DNA from: Pseudomonas iranensis
GTDB lineage: Bacteria; Pseudomonadota; Gammaproteobacteria; Pseudomonadales; Pseudomonadaceae
DNA length: 64,000 nt
Reading direction: 5' to 3'
NCBI RefSeq assembly: GCF_014268585.2
Contig: NZ_CP077092.1
Coordinates: 1,860,001 to 1,924,000, forward strand
Positions 27,420-37,377 of the stretch are shown piece by piece; within the stretch, counting starts at the first letter, position 1; each line of letters begins with the position of its first letter. The notes beneath the pieces were generated by a model. The model searched no databases, had not been told where the DNA came from, and saw only the letters and a program-made list of their open reading frames with translations. A program made the translations under genes and the position numbers.

Positions 27420-28802
27420 ATGGGCATCAAGGTGTTGCTGGTCGAGGATGACCGTTCGTTGCGCGAAGCGCTGGCCGATACGCTGCTGCTCGCCGGCCAC
27501 GACTATCACGCCGTCGGCAGCGCCGAAGAAGCGTTGACGGCCGTGGCGCAGCAAGCCTTCAGCCTGGTGGTCAGCGACGTCAATATGCCGGGCATGGACG
27601 GTCACCAATTGCTCGCGTTGCTGCGCGCACGCCAACCGCAATTGCCGGTGCTATTGATGACCGCCCACGGCGCGGTCGAGCGTGCGGTCGATGCAATGCG
27701 CCAGGGTGCGGCGGATTATCTGGTCAAGCCGTTCGAACCCAAAGCGCTGCTCGATCTGGTGGCGCGCCATGCCTTGGGCAGTATCGACGTGGGCGAAGCG
27801 GACGGTCCCGTCGCGGTTGAACCGGCCAGTGCGCAGTTGCTCGAGCTGGCGGCACGGGTCGCGCGCAGTGACTCGACTGTGTTGATCTCCGGCGAGTCCG
27901 GCACCGGTAAAGAAGTGCTGGCGCGCTACATTCACCAACAATCGCCGCGGGCCAGTCATCCGTTCATCGCGATCAACTGCGCGGCAATTCCTGACAACAT
28001 GCTCGAAGCGACGCTGTTCGGTCATGAGAAAGGTTCGTTCACCGGCGCTATCGCCTCGCAGGCCGGCAAGTTCGAACAGGCGGACGGCGGCACCATTCTG
28101 CTCGATGAAATTTCCGAAATGCCCCTGGGCCTGCAAGCGAAGCTGCTGCGCGTGCTGCAAGAGCGTGAAGTGGAGCGAGTGGGCGCGCGCAAGCCAATCA
28201 GTCTGGATATTCGCGTGGTCGCCACGACCAACCGCGATCTGGCCGGCGAAGTGGCGGCGGGGCGCTTCCGTGAGGACCTGTTTTACCGCTTGTCGGTTTT
28301 CCCCCTGGCGTGGCGTCCACTTCGCGAGCGCACTGCCGATATCCTGCCGCTGGCGGAAAAGTTGTTGGCCAAACACGTCAATAAAATGAAGCACGCCGCA
28401 GCGAAGCTATCGCCCGAAGCGCAAGCCTGCCTGACCGCATATCCGTGGCCGGGCAATGTGCGTGAACTGGACAACGCCATTCAGCGCGCGCTGATCCTGC
28501 AGCAGGGCGGTTTGATTCAGCCGCAGGATTTTTGCCTGAGCGGTGCGGTGACATTTGCGCCGTTGCCGGTCGCGGCACCGGTGATCCGCGAGGTGGAAAT
28601 CGAGGCGGATTCTTCCGGCGCCCTGGGCGATGACCTGCGCCGCCGGGAGTTTCAGATGATCATCGACACCCTGCGCGCCGAGCGTGGCCGGCGCAAGGAG
28701 GCTGCCGAAAAGCTCGGCATCAGCCCGCGCACTTTGCGCTACAAGCTCGCGCAAATGCGCGATGCCGGGATGGACGTCGAAGGCTATCTGTTCGCCACCT
28801 GA
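27420..28802 (+). CDS. fleR: Sigma-54 response regulator FleR
   Basis: The product has 460 residues. The receiver domain has the phospho-acceptor at D53 ([13 protein letters not shown]), the AAA+ domain has GESGTGKE, and the C-terminal Fis-type helix-turn-helix is [20 protein letters not shown]. The sigma-54 contact loop reads GSFTGA rather than GAFTGA; such serine variants exist in working activators. FleR drives class III genes (hook, rod, rings). It is translated directly after fleS. Confidence 0.95.
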   Translation: MGIKVLLVEDDRSLREALADTLLLAGHDYHAVGSAEEALTAVAQQAFSLVVSDVNMPGMDGHQLLALLRARQPQLPVLLMTAHGAVERAVDAMRQGAADYLVKPFEPKALLDLVARHALGSIDVGEADGPVAVEPASAQLLELAARVARSDSTVLISGESGTGKEVLARYIHQQSPRASHPFIAINCAAIPDNMLEATLFGHEKGSFTGAIASQAGKFEQADGGTILLDEISEMPLGLQAKLLRVLQEREVERVGARKPISLDIRVVATTNRDLAGEVAAGRFREDLFYRLSVFPLAWRPLRERTADILPLAEKLLAKHVNKMKHAAAKLSPEAQACLTAYPWPGNVRELDNAIQRALILQQGGLIQPQDFCLSGAVTFAPLPVAAPVIREVEIEADSSGALGDDLRRREFQMIIDTLRAERGRRKEAAEKLGISPRTLRYKLAQMRDAGMDVEGYLFAT

Positions 28803-28838
28803 TCGATGCTGCAAAACATTCCAGATGCTTTTCTCAGA

Positions 28839-28863
28839 AGGGTGCCCACTAGCTGGCACCCTT
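28839..28863. repeat. Inverted repeat overlapping the fliE promoter
   Basis: AAGGGTGCC (28839-28847) and GGCACCCTT (28855-28863) are exact inverted copies 7 bp apart. The right arm contains the -24 element of the fliE sigma-54 promoter. There is no T run, so a terminator role for fleR is doubtful; an operator or DNA-structure role is possible. Confidence 0.6.
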
Positions 28864-28869
28864 GTTGCT
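28854..28869 (+). promoter_or_regulatory. Sigma-54 promoter of fliE operon
   Basis: TGGCACCCTTGTTGCT is a near-perfect -24/-12 element (TGGCAC, TTGC, GG-N10-GC). It lies about 62 bp before fliE and would drive fliEFGHIJ. Confidence 0.92.
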
Positions 28870-28930
28870 AATACCTGTGTACCCGCCGAGTGAGTGTCAA
28901 AAAATTGCGGGCCGCCCAAGAGAGTAGACC

Positions 28931-29260
28931 ATGAGCCAAGGTATTGAATTTAATCGGTTGATGATGGACATGCAGGCCATGAAAGTGGATGCCATGTCTG
29001 CGCGTAAATCGACTGCCGCTGTCCCTGAAATCGCGGGCAGCAGCTTTTCCGACATGCTCGGTCAGGCGATCAATAAAGTCAGCGATACCCAGCAGGCGTC
29101 GACTCAACTGGCCAACGCGTTCGAGATCGGCAAGAGCGGTGTCGATCTGACCGACGTCATGATTGCGTCGCAAAAAGCCAGCGTGTCGTTCCAGGCTCTG
29201 ACCCAGGTGCGCAACAAGCTGGTCCAGGCTTACCAAGACATCATGCAGATGCCGGTTTAA
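28931..29260 (+). CDS. fliE: Hook-basal body protein FliE
   Basis: The product has 109 residues and joins the MS ring to the rod. The C-terminal FliE domain reads [38 protein letters not shown] and [17 protein letters not shown]. It is the first gene of the sigma-54-driven basal-body operon and lies 14 bp before fliF. Confidence 0.97.
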   Translation: MSQGIEFNRLMMDMQAMKVDAMSARKSTAAVPEIAGSSFSDMLGQAINKVSDTQQASTQLANAFEIGKSGVDLTDVMIASQKASVSFQALTQVRNKLVQAYQDIMQMPV

Positions 29261-29274
29261 GGGCGAAATAAGTC

Positions 29275-31062
29275 ATGGCAGAAGCAGTCGCTGATAACGT
29301 TCCGGCCAAGGCCACCCCGATCGACGGCAAACCGCCGCTGTTCGGCCTGTCCTTTCTGGAAAACCTTTCCCAGATGACCGTGCTGCGTCAGGTCGGCCTG
29401 TTGGTCGGTCTGGCTGCGAGCGTGGCGATTGGCTTTGCCGTGGTGCTGTGGTCGCAGCAGCCGGATTACCGTCCACTGTACGGCAGCCTTGCCGGCCTGG
29501 ACGCCAAGCAGGTCATGGAAACCCTGGCCGCCGCTGACATCCCTTACAACGTAGAACCCAATTCCGGCGCCTTGCTGGTCAAGGCCGACGACCTGTCCCG
29601 TGCGCGGATGAAACTCGCTGCCGCTGGTGTCACTCCCAGCGACGGCAACATCGGTTTCGAAATCCTCGACAAGGAACAGGGTCTGGGCACCAGCCAGTTC
29701 ATGGAAGCGACCCGTTATCGTCGCGGCCTCGAAGGCGAACTGGCGCGGACCATCTCCAGCCTGAACAACGTCAAGGGTGCCCGCGTGCACCTGGCGATTC
29801 CGAAGAGTTCGGTGTTCGTCCGTGACGAGCGCAAGCCAAGCGCTTCGGTACTGGTCGAGCTGTACAGCGGGCGTTCGCTGGAGCCGGGTCAGGTGGTGGC
29901 GATCATCAACCTGGTGGCGACTTCCGTGCCCGAGTTGAGCAAATCGCAGATCACCGTCGTCGATCAGAAGGGCAACCTGCTCTCCGATCAGGCGGAGAAC
30001 TCGGAAATGACCATGGCCGGCAAGCAGTTCGATTACAGCCGCCGCATGGAAAGCATGCTCACCCAGCGCGTGCACAACATTCTGCAACCGGTACTGGGCA
30101 ACGATCGCTACAAGGCTGAAGTTTCGGCCGACGTCGATTTCAGTGCCGTCGAATCGACTGCCGAGCAATTCAACCCGGACCAACCGGCGTTGCGCAGCGA
30201 GCAGTCGGTCAACGAACAACGCACCGCCAGCAATGGCCCGCAAGGTGTGCCGGGTGCCCTGAGCAACCAGCCGCCGGCGCCTGCCTCGGCGCCGCAGACC
30301 ACCGGTGGCACCGCCGCACCGGCCGGGATGATCCAGCCGGGTCAGCCACTGGTTGACGCCAACGGACAGCAGATCATGGACCCGGCCACTGGCCAGCCAA
30401 TGCTCGCGCCGTACCCGGCGGACAAGCGTCAACAATCGACCAAGAACTTCGAGCTCGACCGTTCGATCAGCCACACCAAGCAGCAGCAGGGCCGTCTCAA
30501 TCGCCTGTCGGTGTCGGTGGTGGTCGACGATCAGGTCAAGGTCAACCCGGCCAACGGTGAAACCAGCCGTGCGCCGTGGAGCGCCGACGAATTGGCGCGC
30601 TTCACCCGTCTGGTGCAGGACGCGGTCGGTTTCGACGCCAGCCGTGGCGACAGCGTCAGCGTGATCAACATGCCGTTCTCCGCCGAACGCGGCGAAGTGA
30701 TTGCCGATATTCCGTTCTACTCCCAGCCATGGTTCTGGGACATCGTCAAACAAGTGCTGGGTGTGCTGTTCATCCTCGTACTGGTGTTTGGTGTGCTGCG
30801 TCCGGTGCTCAACAACATCACCGGCGGTGGCAAAGGCAAGGAGCTGGCCGGTCTGGGCAGCGACGTGGAACTCGGTGGCATGGGCGGCCTGGACGGCGAA
30901 CTGGCCAACGACCGCGTGAGCCTCGGTGGTCCGCAGAGCATTCTGTTGCCGAGCCCGAGCGAGGGTTATGACGCGCAGCTGAATGCAATCAAGAGTCTGG
31001 TAGCTGAAGACCCGGGTCGCGTGGCTCAGGTCGTAAAAGAGTGGATTAACGCAGATGAGTGA
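29275..31062 (+). CDS. fliF: MS-ring protein FliF
   Basis: The product has 595 residues. One membrane helix lies near residues 40-62 (LLVGLAASVAIGFAVVLW) and another near 490-510 (VLGVLFILVLVFGVL). Between them are the ring-building domains, with RRGLEGELARTISSL near residue 145 and an extended Pro/Ala/Gln-rich periplasmic loop (about 300-380). The cytoplasmic tail (LVAEDPGRVAQVVKEWI) binds FliG. It overlaps fliG by 8 bp. Confidence 0.97.
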   Translation: MAEAVADNVPAKATPIDGKPPLFGLSFLENLSQMTVLRQVGLLVGLAASVAIGFAVVLWSQQPDYRPLYGSLAGLDAKQVMETLAAADIPYNVEPNSGALLVKADDLSRARMKLAAAGVTPSDGNIGFEILDKEQGLGTSQFMEATRYRRGLEGELARTISSLNNVKGARVHLAIPKSSVFVRDERKPSASVLVELYSGRSLEPGQVVAIINLVATSVPELSKSQITVVDQKGNLLSDQAENSEMTMAGKQFDYSRRMESMLTQRVHNILQPVLGNDRYKAEVSADVDFSAVESTAEQFNPDQPALRSEQSVNEQRTASNGPQGVPGALSNQPPAPASAPQTTGGTAAPAGMIQPGQPLVDANGQQIMDPATGQPMLAPYPADKRQQSTKNFELDRSISHTKQQQGRLNRLSVSVVVDDQVKVNPANGETSRAPWSADELARFTRLVQDAVGFDASRGDSVSVINMPFSAERGEVIADIPFYSQPWFWDIVKQVLGVLFILVLVFGVLRPVLNNITGGGKGKELAGLGSDVELGGMGGLDGELANDRVSLGGPQSILLPSPSEGYDAQLNAIKSLVAEDPGRVAQVVKEWINADE

Positions 31063-32074
31063 TAACCGAGCCGCCGCCGTCAAACTGACCAAGGTCGACA
31101 AAGCCGCGATTCTGCTGCTGTCCCTGGGTTCGACCGATGCTGCGCAAGTGCTGCGCCACATGGGCCCAAAAGAGGTTCAGCGCGTCGGCGTGGCCATGGC
31201 GCAGATGGGCAACGTCCATCGCGAACAGGTCGAGCAGGTGATGAGCGAGTTCGTCGACATCGTCGGCGATCAGACCAGCCTCGGCGTCGGTTCCGACGAC
31301 TATGTGCGCAAGATGCTCACCCAGGCCCTGGGCGAAGACAAGGCCAACGGCCTGATCGACCGCATCCTGCTCGGTGGCAACACCAGCGGCCTCGACAGCC
31401 TGAAATGGATGGAACCGCGCGCGGTCGCTGACGTGATCCGTTACGAACACCCGCAGATCCAGGCGATCGTGGTCGCGTACCTCGACCCGGATCAGGCCGG
31501 TGAAGTGCTCGGCAACTTCGACCACAAAGTGCGTCTGGACATCATCCTGCGCGTTTCATCGTTGAACACCGTGCAACCGGCCGCCTTGAAAGAACTCAAC
31601 CAGATTCTCGAGAAACAGTTCTCCGGCAATTCGAACGCCTCGCGCACCACCCTGGGTGGCATCAAGCGTGCGGCCGACATCATGAACTTCCTCGACAGCT
31701 CGATCGAAGGCCAGCTCATGGACTCGATCCGCGAAGTCGACGAAGACCTGTCCGGTCAGATCGAAGACCTCATGTTCGTCTTCAACAACCTCGCCGACGT
31801 CGACGACCGTGGCATCCAGGCGCTGTTGCGCGAAGTGTCTTCCGATGTGCTGGTGCTGGCCCTCAAGGGTTCGGACGAAGGCGTCAAGGAAAAGATCTTC
31901 AAGAACATGTCCAAGCGTGCCGCCGAACTGTTGCGCGACGACCTCGAGGCCAAAGGCCCGGTGCGCGTCAGCGACGTCGAAACCGCGCAGAAGGAAATCC
32001 TCACCATTGCCCGTCGTATGGCCGAAGCCGGCGAGATCGTGCTCGGTGGCAAGGGCGGCGAGGAAATGATCTAA
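31055..32074 (+). CDS. fliG: Motor switch protein FliG
   Basis: The product has 339 residues, the normal length. The N-terminal domain binds FliF (KVDKAAILLLSLG), the middle carries the EHPQ motif (YEHPQIQAIVVAYL near residue 128), and the C-terminal torque helix holds charged residues (FKNMSKRAAELLRDDLEAKG). It is the rotor component that contacts the stators and couples FliM/CheY-P binding to direction. Confidence 0.97.
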   Translation: MSDNRAAAVKLTKVDKAAILLLSLGSTDAAQVLRHMGPKEVQRVGVAMAQMGNVHREQVEQVMSEFVDIVGDQTSLGVGSDDYVRKMLTQALGEDKANGLIDRILLGGNTSGLDSLKWMEPRAVADVIRYEHPQIQAIVVAYLDPDQAGEVLGNFDHKVRLDIILRVSSLNTVQPAALKELNQILEKQFSGNSNASRTTLGGIKRAADIMNFLDSSIEGQLMDSIREVDEDLSGQIEDLMFVFNNLADVDDRGIQALLREVSSDVLVLALKGSDEGVKEKIFKNMSKRAAELLRDDLEAKGPVRVSDVETAQKEILTIARRMAEAGEIVLGGKGGEEMI

Positions 32075-32078
32075 GCCC

Positions 32079-32885
32079 ATGGATAAGCCTGACGAGTCTG
32101 TGACGGATCTGATCCGCGCCCGCGATGTTCGTGGTTTCGAATCCTGGGCGCTGCCCAGCTTCGACCCGCCGAAACCGGAACCCGAGCCGGAGCCGGAACC
32201 CGAGCCGCCGGAAATGGAAGAAGTGCCGCTGGAAGAAGTCCAGCCACTGACTCTGGAAGAACTCGAAAGCATCCGTCAGGAGGCTTACAACGAGGGCTTC
32301 GCCATCGGCGAAAAGGAAGGTTTTCACAGCACCACGCTGAAGGTGCGTCAGGAGGCTGAAACGGCGCTGGCGGCGAAAATCGCCAGCCTCGAGCTGTTGA
32401 TGGCCAACCTGTTCGAACCGATCGCCGAGCAAGACACCCAGATTGAAAAGTCGCTGGTTGACCTCGTGCAACACATCACCAAGCAGGTGATCAAGCGCGA
32501 ACTGGCCATCGATTCAACGCAGATCGAACACGTAATGCGCGATGCCCTCAAGCTATTGCCGCTGGGCGTGGAAAACGTGCGCCTGTACGTCAATCCGCAG
32601 GATTTCGCCCAGGTCAAAGCCCTGCGCGAACGCCACGAAGAAACCTGGCGCATCGTTGAAGACGAGTCGCTGTTGCCGGGCGGCTGCCGGGTTGAAACCG
32701 AACACAGCCGCATCGACGCCAGTGTCGAATCGCGGGTGACCCAGGTCATGGCCAAGCTGTTCGACCAGTTGCACGAGCAGGCCTTGCATCCGGCAGCGCC
32801 TGACTTGAGTCTGGACATTCCCGAAGACACCTCAGTGGCTGTCGACTCTGACGAGCCGCGCGCGGACGCCAGCGATGCGCCTTGA
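32079..32885 (+). CDS. fliH: Flagellar export regulator FliH
   Basis: The product has 268 residues. The Pro-Glu repeat ([11 protein letters not shown] near residue 33) and the conserved [20 protein letters not shown] segment (here [16 protein letters not shown]) are typical of pseudomonad FliH. The C-terminal half is the FliH/HrpE domain that forms the stalk of the FliI ATPase. It overlaps fliI by 11 bp. Confidence 0.93.
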   Translation: MDKPDESVTDLIRARDVRGFESWALPSFDPPKPEPEPEPEPEPPEMEEVPLEEVQPLTLEELESIRQEAYNEGFAIGEKEGFHSTTLKVRQEAETALAAKIASLELLMANLFEPIAEQDTQIEKSLVDLVQHITKQVIKRELAIDSTQIEHVMRDALKLLPLGVENVRLYVNPQDFAQVKALRERHEETWRIVEDESLLPGGCRVETEHSRIDASVESRVTQVMAKLFDQLHEQALHPAAPDLSLDIPEDTSVAVDSDEPRADASDAP

Positions 32886-34233
32886 ACGCACCAGCTTCGC
32901 CAAGCGCCTGAGCACCTACGCCGAGGCCACCGAGATTGCCGGCGCGCCGATCCTTGAAGGTCGGCTGCTGCGCATGGTCGGCCTGACCCTCGAAGCCGAA
33001 GGCTTGCGCGCCGCCATGGGCACCCGTTGCATGGTGATCAATGACGACAGCTACCACCCGTCCCAGGTGGAAGCGGAAGTCATGGGTTTTTCCGGCAGCA
33101 AAGTCTTTCTGATGCCGGTCGGCAGCGTCGCCGGCATCGCCCCGGGCGCCCGCGTGGTGCCCCTGGCCGATACCGGTCGTTTACCGATGGGCATGAGCAT
33201 GCTCGGCCGTGTCCTCGACGGCGCCGGCCGTGCGCTGGACGGCAAGGGCGGCATGAAGGCCGAAGACTGGGTGCCGATGGATGGCCCGACAATCAACCCG
33301 CTCAACCGTGATCCGATCAGCGTACCGCTGGACGTCGGCATCCGTTGCATCAACGGTTTGCTGACGGTCGGCCGTGGCCAGCGTCTGGGTCTGTTCGCCG
33401 GTACCGGTGTCGGTAAATCGGTGCTGTTGGGCATGATGACCCGCTTCACCGAGGCCGACATCATCGTCGTCGGCCTGATCGGTGAGCGTGGTCGCGAAGT
33501 TAAAGAATTCATCGAACACATTCTCGGTGAAGAAGGCCTCAAACGTTCGGTAGTGGTCGCCTCGCCAGCGGACGACGCACCGCTGATGCGTATGCGCGCG
33601 GCGATGTATTGCACGCGCATCGCCGAGTATTTCCGCGACAAGGGCAAGAACGTTCTGCTGCTGATGGACTCGCTGACCCGTTTCGCCCAGGCCCAGCGGG
33701 AAATCGCTCTGGCCATCGGTGAGCCGCCAGCAACCAAGGGTTATCCGCCCTCGGTGTTCGCCAAACTGCCGAAACTGGTGGAGCGCGCCGGTAACGCGGA
33801 GAAGGGCGGTGGCTCGATCACAGCGTTCTACACCGTACTGTCCGAGGGCGATGACCAGCAGGATCCGATTGCCGACTCGGCGCGCGGTGTACTCGACGGC
33901 CACATCGTGCTGTCGCGGCGCCTGGCCGAGGAAGGCCACTATCCGGCGATCGACATCGAAGCCTCGATCAGCCGGGTGATGCCGGCGGTGGTTTCGCCGG
34001 ATCACATGCAGCGCGCGCAGTACTTCAAGCAGTTGTGGTCGCGCTATCAGCAGAGCCGCGATCTGATCAGCGTCGGTGCCTACGTGGCCGGTGGCGATCG
34101 CGAGACCGATCTGGCGATTTCCCTGCAACCACAATTGGTCAGGTATCAGCGCCAAGGCCTCAACGACAAAATCAATCTGGGTGAGAGCCAGGCCTATCTG
34201 GAAACCCTGTTCGCCCCTGCGGCGGGCGGGTAA
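32875..34233 (+). CDS. fliI: Flagellum-specific ATPase FliI
   Basis: The product has 452 residues and resembles the F1 beta subunit. Walker A is [15 protein letters not shown] near residue 180, with the export-ATPase signatures [14 protein letters not shown] and [20 protein letters not shown]. It energises the type III export apparatus with FliH and FliJ. Confidence 0.97.
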   Translation: MRLERTSFAKRLSTYAEATEIAGAPILEGRLLRMVGLTLEAEGLRAAMGTRCMVINDDSYHPSQVEAEVMGFSGSKVFLMPVGSVAGIAPGARVVPLADTGRLPMGMSMLGRVLDGAGRALDGKGGMKAEDWVPMDGPTINPLNRDPISVPLDVGIRCINGLLTVGRGQRLGLFAGTGVGKSVLLGMMTRFTEADIIVVGLIGERGREVKEFIEHILGEEGLKRSVVVASPADDAPLMRMRAAMYCTRIAEYFRDKGKNVLLLMDSLTRFAQAQREIALAIGEPPATKGYPPSVFAKLPKLVERAGNAEKGGGSITAFYTVLSEGDDQQDPIADSARGVLDGHIVLSRRLAEEGHYPAIDIEASISRVMPAVVSPDHMQRAQYFKQLWSRYQQSRDLISVGAYVAGGDRETDLAISLQPQLVRYQRQGLNDKINLGESQAYLETLFAPAAGG

Positions 34234-34239
34234 CCGGCC

Positions 34240-34689
34240 ATGGCCGTCAGCCGCGCCGCGCGCCTGGCACCGGTGGTGGACATGGCCGAAAAGGCCGAGA
34301 AAGCCGCCGTGCAGCGCCTCGCCTACTTTCAGGGCCAGGTCAAAGTTGCCGAAAGCAAACTGGCCGACCTCAATGCCTTTCGTCTGGATTACTCGCAGCA
34401 ATGGATCGTGCGCGGCAGCACCGGCGTGACCGGGCAATGGCTGCTGGGCTTTCAGGGCTTTCTGGCGCAACTCGACACCGCCGTCGACCAGCAACGGCAG
34501 AGCCTGGTCTGGCATCAGAACAAACTCGACAAGGCGCGTGAGGAGTGGCAGCAGGCGTTTGCCCGCGTCGAGGGTTTGCGCAAACTGGTGCAGCGCTATC
34601 GCGACGAGGCGCAACGCCTTGAAGACAAGCGCGAGCAGAAGCTGCTGGATGAATTGTCCCAGCGCTTGCCACGGCGTGATGCCTTCTAA
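34240..34689 (+). CDS. fliJ: Flagellar export protein FliJ
   Basis: The product is a 149-residue coiled-coil protein, six base pairs after fliI. The heptad-rich sequence (AEKAEKAAVQRLAYFQG, then KLVQRYRDEAQRLEDKREQK) matches FliJ, the central stalk of the export ATPase. Sequence conservation is low, but position and structure are decisive. Confidence 0.92.
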   Translation: MAVSRAARLAPVVDMAEKAEKAAVQRLAYFQGQVKVAESKLADLNAFRLDYSQQWIVRGSTGVTGQWLLGFQGFLAQLDTAVDQQRQSLVWHQNKLDKAREEWQQAFARVEGLRKLVQRYRDEAQRLEDKREQKLLDELSQRLPRRDAF

Positions 34690-34707
34690 ACCACACTGCC
34701 AAACCCT

Positions 34708-34795
34708 GTGGGAGCGAGCCTGCTCGCGAAAGCGCCGTGTCAGTCAACCCTGTAGTCAACTGACAGAATGCCTTCGCGAGCAGGCTCGCTCCCAC
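34708..34795. repeat. REP pair (REPIN) between fliJ and hsbA
   Basis: Two exact 23-bp inverted copies of the pseudomonad REP beginning GTGGGAGCGAGCCTGCTCGC lie at 34708-34730 and, reversed, 34773-34795, with a 42-bp centre. It splits the fliEFGHIJ genes from hsbA and could act as a processing or termination signal in mRNA. Confidence 0.93.
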
Positions 34796-34879
34796 ACTTG
34801 TTCCACCGTTGCGCCTTGCCCCAACCCTATCCAGGTGCTACACCTTGTACAGGTTCGTCAATGACAAGGAAGCCAGTCA

Positions 34880-35185
34880 ATGTCAGTCGTTACAGAAGTC
34901 TCTCCAGACCAGAAAAAGCTCACCATCGCCGTCAAAGGCCGGTTCGATTTCGGTCGCCATCAGGAATTTCGCGAGTCGTATGAACGGCTCCCACACAAAC
35001 CCGAATCCATCGTGGTCGACCTCAAAGAGGCGACTTACCTCGACAGCTCCGCGCTGGGCATGCTGCTTTTGCTGCGTGATCACGCCGGTGGCGACGAGTC
35101 GGATATCCGTGTCGTCAACAGCAGCTCCGATGTGAAGAAAATCCTCGCGATTTCCAACTTCGACAAGCTCTTCGACATCAGTTGA
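34880..35185 (+). CDS. hsbA: Anti-anti-sigma factor HsbA (STAS domain)
   Basis: The product has 101 residues, a single STAS domain. The phosphorylatable serine lies in EATYLDSSALGMLLLL (S56/S57). In P. aeruginosa HsbA is the target of the HsbR kinase/phosphatase and binds either FlgM or the diguanylate cyclase HsbD, switching between swimming and surface life. The identity rests on the hsbA-hsbR-hptB order seen here. A GGAAG site precedes the ATG. Confidence 0.9.
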   Translation: MSVVTEVSPDQKKLTIAVKGRFDFGRHQEFRESYERLPHKPESIVVDLKEATYLDSSALGMLLLLRDHAGGDESDIRVVNSSSDVKKILAISNFDKLFDIS

Positions 35186-35190
35186 CGCCC

Positions 35191-36894
35191 ATGCAGGCGC
35201 AAGAGCCGCTGACCATTCTTATCGCCGAAGACAGCGCCGCCGACCGGCTGCTGCTGTCGACCATTGTCCGCCGTCAGGGCCATCAGGTGCTGACGGCGGC
35301 CAATGGTGCCGAGGCGGTCGAAACGTTCAAAGAGCAGCAGCCCGATCTGGTGTTGATGGACGCGCTGATGCCGGTGATGGACGGCTTCGAAGCGGCGCGG
35401 CAGATCAAGGCACTGGCGGGTGAAGCGCTGGTGCCGATCATCTTCCTCACCTCGCTGACCGAGAGTGAAGCGCTGGCCCGGTGTCTGGAGGCTGGCGGCG
35501 ACGATTTTCTGGCGAAGCCGTACAACCAAGTGATACTTGCCGCCAAAATCAAGGCGATGGATCGCTTGCGCCGCCTTCAGGCAACGGTCTTGCAACAGCG
35601 CGATCTGATCGCCAGACATCACGACTATCTGCTCAACGAACAACGCGTGGCCAAAGCGGTGTTCGACAAGGTCGCGCATTCCGGTTGCCTGAGTGCGCCG
35701 AATATCCGATACCTGCAATCGCCTTACGCGCTGTTCAATGGCGATCTGCTGCTCGCGGCGTACACGCCGGCCGGTGACATGCACGTCATGCTCGGCGATT
35801 TCACCGGGCATGGCTTGCCGGCGGCGGTAGGGGCGATGCCGCTGGCCGAAGTGTTTTATGGAATGACCGCCAAGGGCTATGGCCTGGCCGAAACCCTGCG
35901 CGAGATGAACGCCAAGCTCAAACGCATCCTGCCGGTGGACATGTTCTGCTGCGCTACGTTGCTCAGTCTGAGTTTCCAGAGCCGTTCGGTGGAGGTGTGG
36001 AACGGCGGCATGCCCGACGGTTACTTGCACCGCATGGCAAGTGGCGAACGCGTGCCGTTGCCGGCGCGGCATTTGCCCCTGGGGATTCTCAGCGCGCAAG
36101 CCTTCGATGACCGTACGGATGTGTATCCGATGGCCGTCGATGATCGGGTGTTTCTGTTATCGGACGGGGTGATCGATACCTGCGATGCCAATGACCAGTT
36201 GTTCGGCGTCGAGCGCTTGCAGCAGGTGTTTGCGGGGAACCGCGAGCCGGATCGGCTGTTCGAGGATATCGAACAGGCACTGCGCGATTTTCGCGGACAG
36301 GCCCGTGATGATGTGAGCATGGTCGAGGTCAGTCTGCTTGAGTCGGCACAGGCCCACGGCGCGGCGCCGGTGTATTCCGACAGCGGCCAGTCGTGCCCGC
36401 TGGACTGGTCGGCCAGTTTCGAGTTTCGCGGCGCCACGCTCAGGCGCTTCAATCCGCTGCCGTTCCTCTTGCAGTTGCTGCTTGAGGTGCATGGCCTGCG
36501 CGCGCAGAGCGGGGCGCTGTACAGCGTGCTCGCCGAGTTGTTTTCCAATGGCCTGGAGCATGGCGTGCTCGGGCTGGACTCCAGCCTTAAACGCGATGCG
36601 GCAGGTTTCGCCCGCTACTATGAAATGCGCGCGGCGCGGCTGGAGGCGCTGCAGGATGGTTATGTGCGCGTGCATTTGCAGGTGCAACCGCAAGGCGAGG
36701 GCGGGCGGCTGGTCATCCGCGTCGAGGACAGCGGCAAGGGCTTTGATGTGGCGCGGGTCATGGAGCGGCCCGTGGATAACGCCCGCTTGTCGGGACGCGG
36801 CATCGGGCTGGTCCGGCAACTGGGGCGCAACGCCAGTTGGTCGGACCAGGGTCGTAGTGCCAGCGTGGAGTTTTTCTGGGAGATTGAGGCATAA
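35191..36894 (+). CDS. hsbR: HsbR: receiver, PP2C phosphatase and anti-sigma kinase
   Basis: The product has 567 residues and three domains. A receiver occupies 1-125 with phospho-acceptor D57 (LVLMDALMPVMDG). A SpoIIE/PP2C phosphatase spans about 170-385 (VMLGDFTGHGLPAAVGAMP; VFLLSDGVIDTCDA; ARDDVSMVEV). A HATPase domain fills the rest (FSNGLEHGV; RVEDSGKGFDV; LSGRGIGLVRQLG). It phosphorylates or dephosphorylates HsbA depending on receiver phosphorylation by HptB. A TTG at 35182 overlapping the hsbA stop is an alternative start; neither has a clear ribosome site. Confidence 0.92.
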   Translation: MQAQEPLTILIAEDSAADRLLLSTIVRRQGHQVLTAANGAEAVETFKEQQPDLVLMDALMPVMDGFEAARQIKALAGEALVPIIFLTSLTESEALARCLEAGGDDFLAKPYNQVILAAKIKAMDRLRRLQATVLQQRDLIARHHDYLLNEQRVAKAVFDKVAHSGCLSAPNIRYLQSPYALFNGDLLLAAYTPAGDMHVMLGDFTGHGLPAAVGAMPLAEVFYGMTAKGYGLAETLREMNAKLKRILPVDMFCCATLLSLSFQSRSVEVWNGGMPDGYLHRMASGERVPLPARHLPLGILSAQAFDDRTDVYPMAVDDRVFLLSDGVIDTCDANDQLFGVERLQQVFAGNREPDRLFEDIEQALRDFRGQARDDVSMVEVSLLESAQAHGAAPVYSDSGQSCPLDWSASFEFRGATLRRFNPLPFLLQLLLEVHGLRAQSGALYSVLAELFSNGLEHGVLGLDSSLKRDAAGFARYYEMRAARLEALQDGYVRVHLQVQPQGEGGRLVIRVEDSGKGFDVARVMERPVDNARLSGRGIGLVRQLGRNASWSDQGRSASVEFFWEIEA

Positions 36895-36924
36895 TCCGCC
36901 CATTCTTGATCAAGGAGTGAGCAA

Positions 36925-37272
36925 GTGACAGACACACATGTAGATCGCGAAGTCCTCGATACTTTGCGCGAGGTGATGGAGGACGGCTATACGGAATTGC
37001 TGGAGACTTTTCTGGCAGATTCGCAAAGCCGCCTGCACGAGTTGCAGGACAGCACCAGCGCTAAAGCGCTATCCGATGTAGCCCATAGCTTCAAGGGCAG
37101 CGCGAGCAACATGGGCGCGGTTCGACTGGCCGAGTTGTGCCAGGACCTTGAGTCGAATGCCAAGGACAAAAGTCCGGAAGCGCTCGCTCAACTGGTGGCC
37201 GATATCCATTCCGAATTCGCCGAAGTACGCCCGGTGTACGAAAGCGAAAAGCACCACGCCCACATCCACTGA
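36925..37272 (+). CDS. hptB: Histidine phosphotransfer protein HptB
   Basis: The product is a 115-residue single Hpt domain with the phospho-histidine H54 in VAHSFKGSASNMGA. HptB passes phosphate from hybrid sensor kinases to the HsbR receiver in P. aeruginosa. The AAGGAGTGA site precedes the GTG/ATG region and gives the start MTDTHVDREV. It closes the three-gene module placed between fliJ and fliK. Confidence 0.92.
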   Translation: MTDTHVDREVLDTLREVMEDGYTELLETFLADSQSRLHELQDSTSAKALSDVAHSFKGSASNMGAVRLAELCQDLESNAKDKSPEALAQLVADIHSEFAEVRPVYESEKHHAHIH

Positions 37273-37292
37273 AGCTGCCGTACGGCGCTTTT
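37273..37292 (+). terminator. Possible terminator after hptB
   Basis: AGCTGCC (from 37273) can pair with GGCGCT around GTAC, including a G-U pair, followed by four T residues. It is short and moderate in strength. Confidence 0.45.
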
Positions 37293-37311
37293 CGCAAGTG
37301 TCAGGCCAAAC

Positions 37312-37327
37312 TGGCCCGGCACTTGCA
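37312..37327 (+). promoter_or_regulatory. Sigma-54 promoter of fliK
   Basis: TGGCCCGGCACTTGCA has TGGC at -24, TTGCA at -12 and exact GG-N10-GC spacing, 51 bp before fliK. It separates fliK from the hsb genes as a transcription unit. Confidence 0.8.
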
Positions 37328-37377
37328 GTCATCTTGCTCAACTGTACCTACGATCCCAGTGCAGCGGAGACCGTGTC

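Noticed and set aside
28030-28055. FleR loop GSFTGA as a sign of inactivity
   Set aside because: Serine variants of the loop are known in functional sigma-54 activators and the rest of the AAA+ domain is intact.
34750-34766. CTGTAGTCAACTGACAG inside the REPIN as another copy of the cassette palindrome
   Set aside because: The arms and spacing differ, and it is the centre of a REPIN rather than a gene upstream region.
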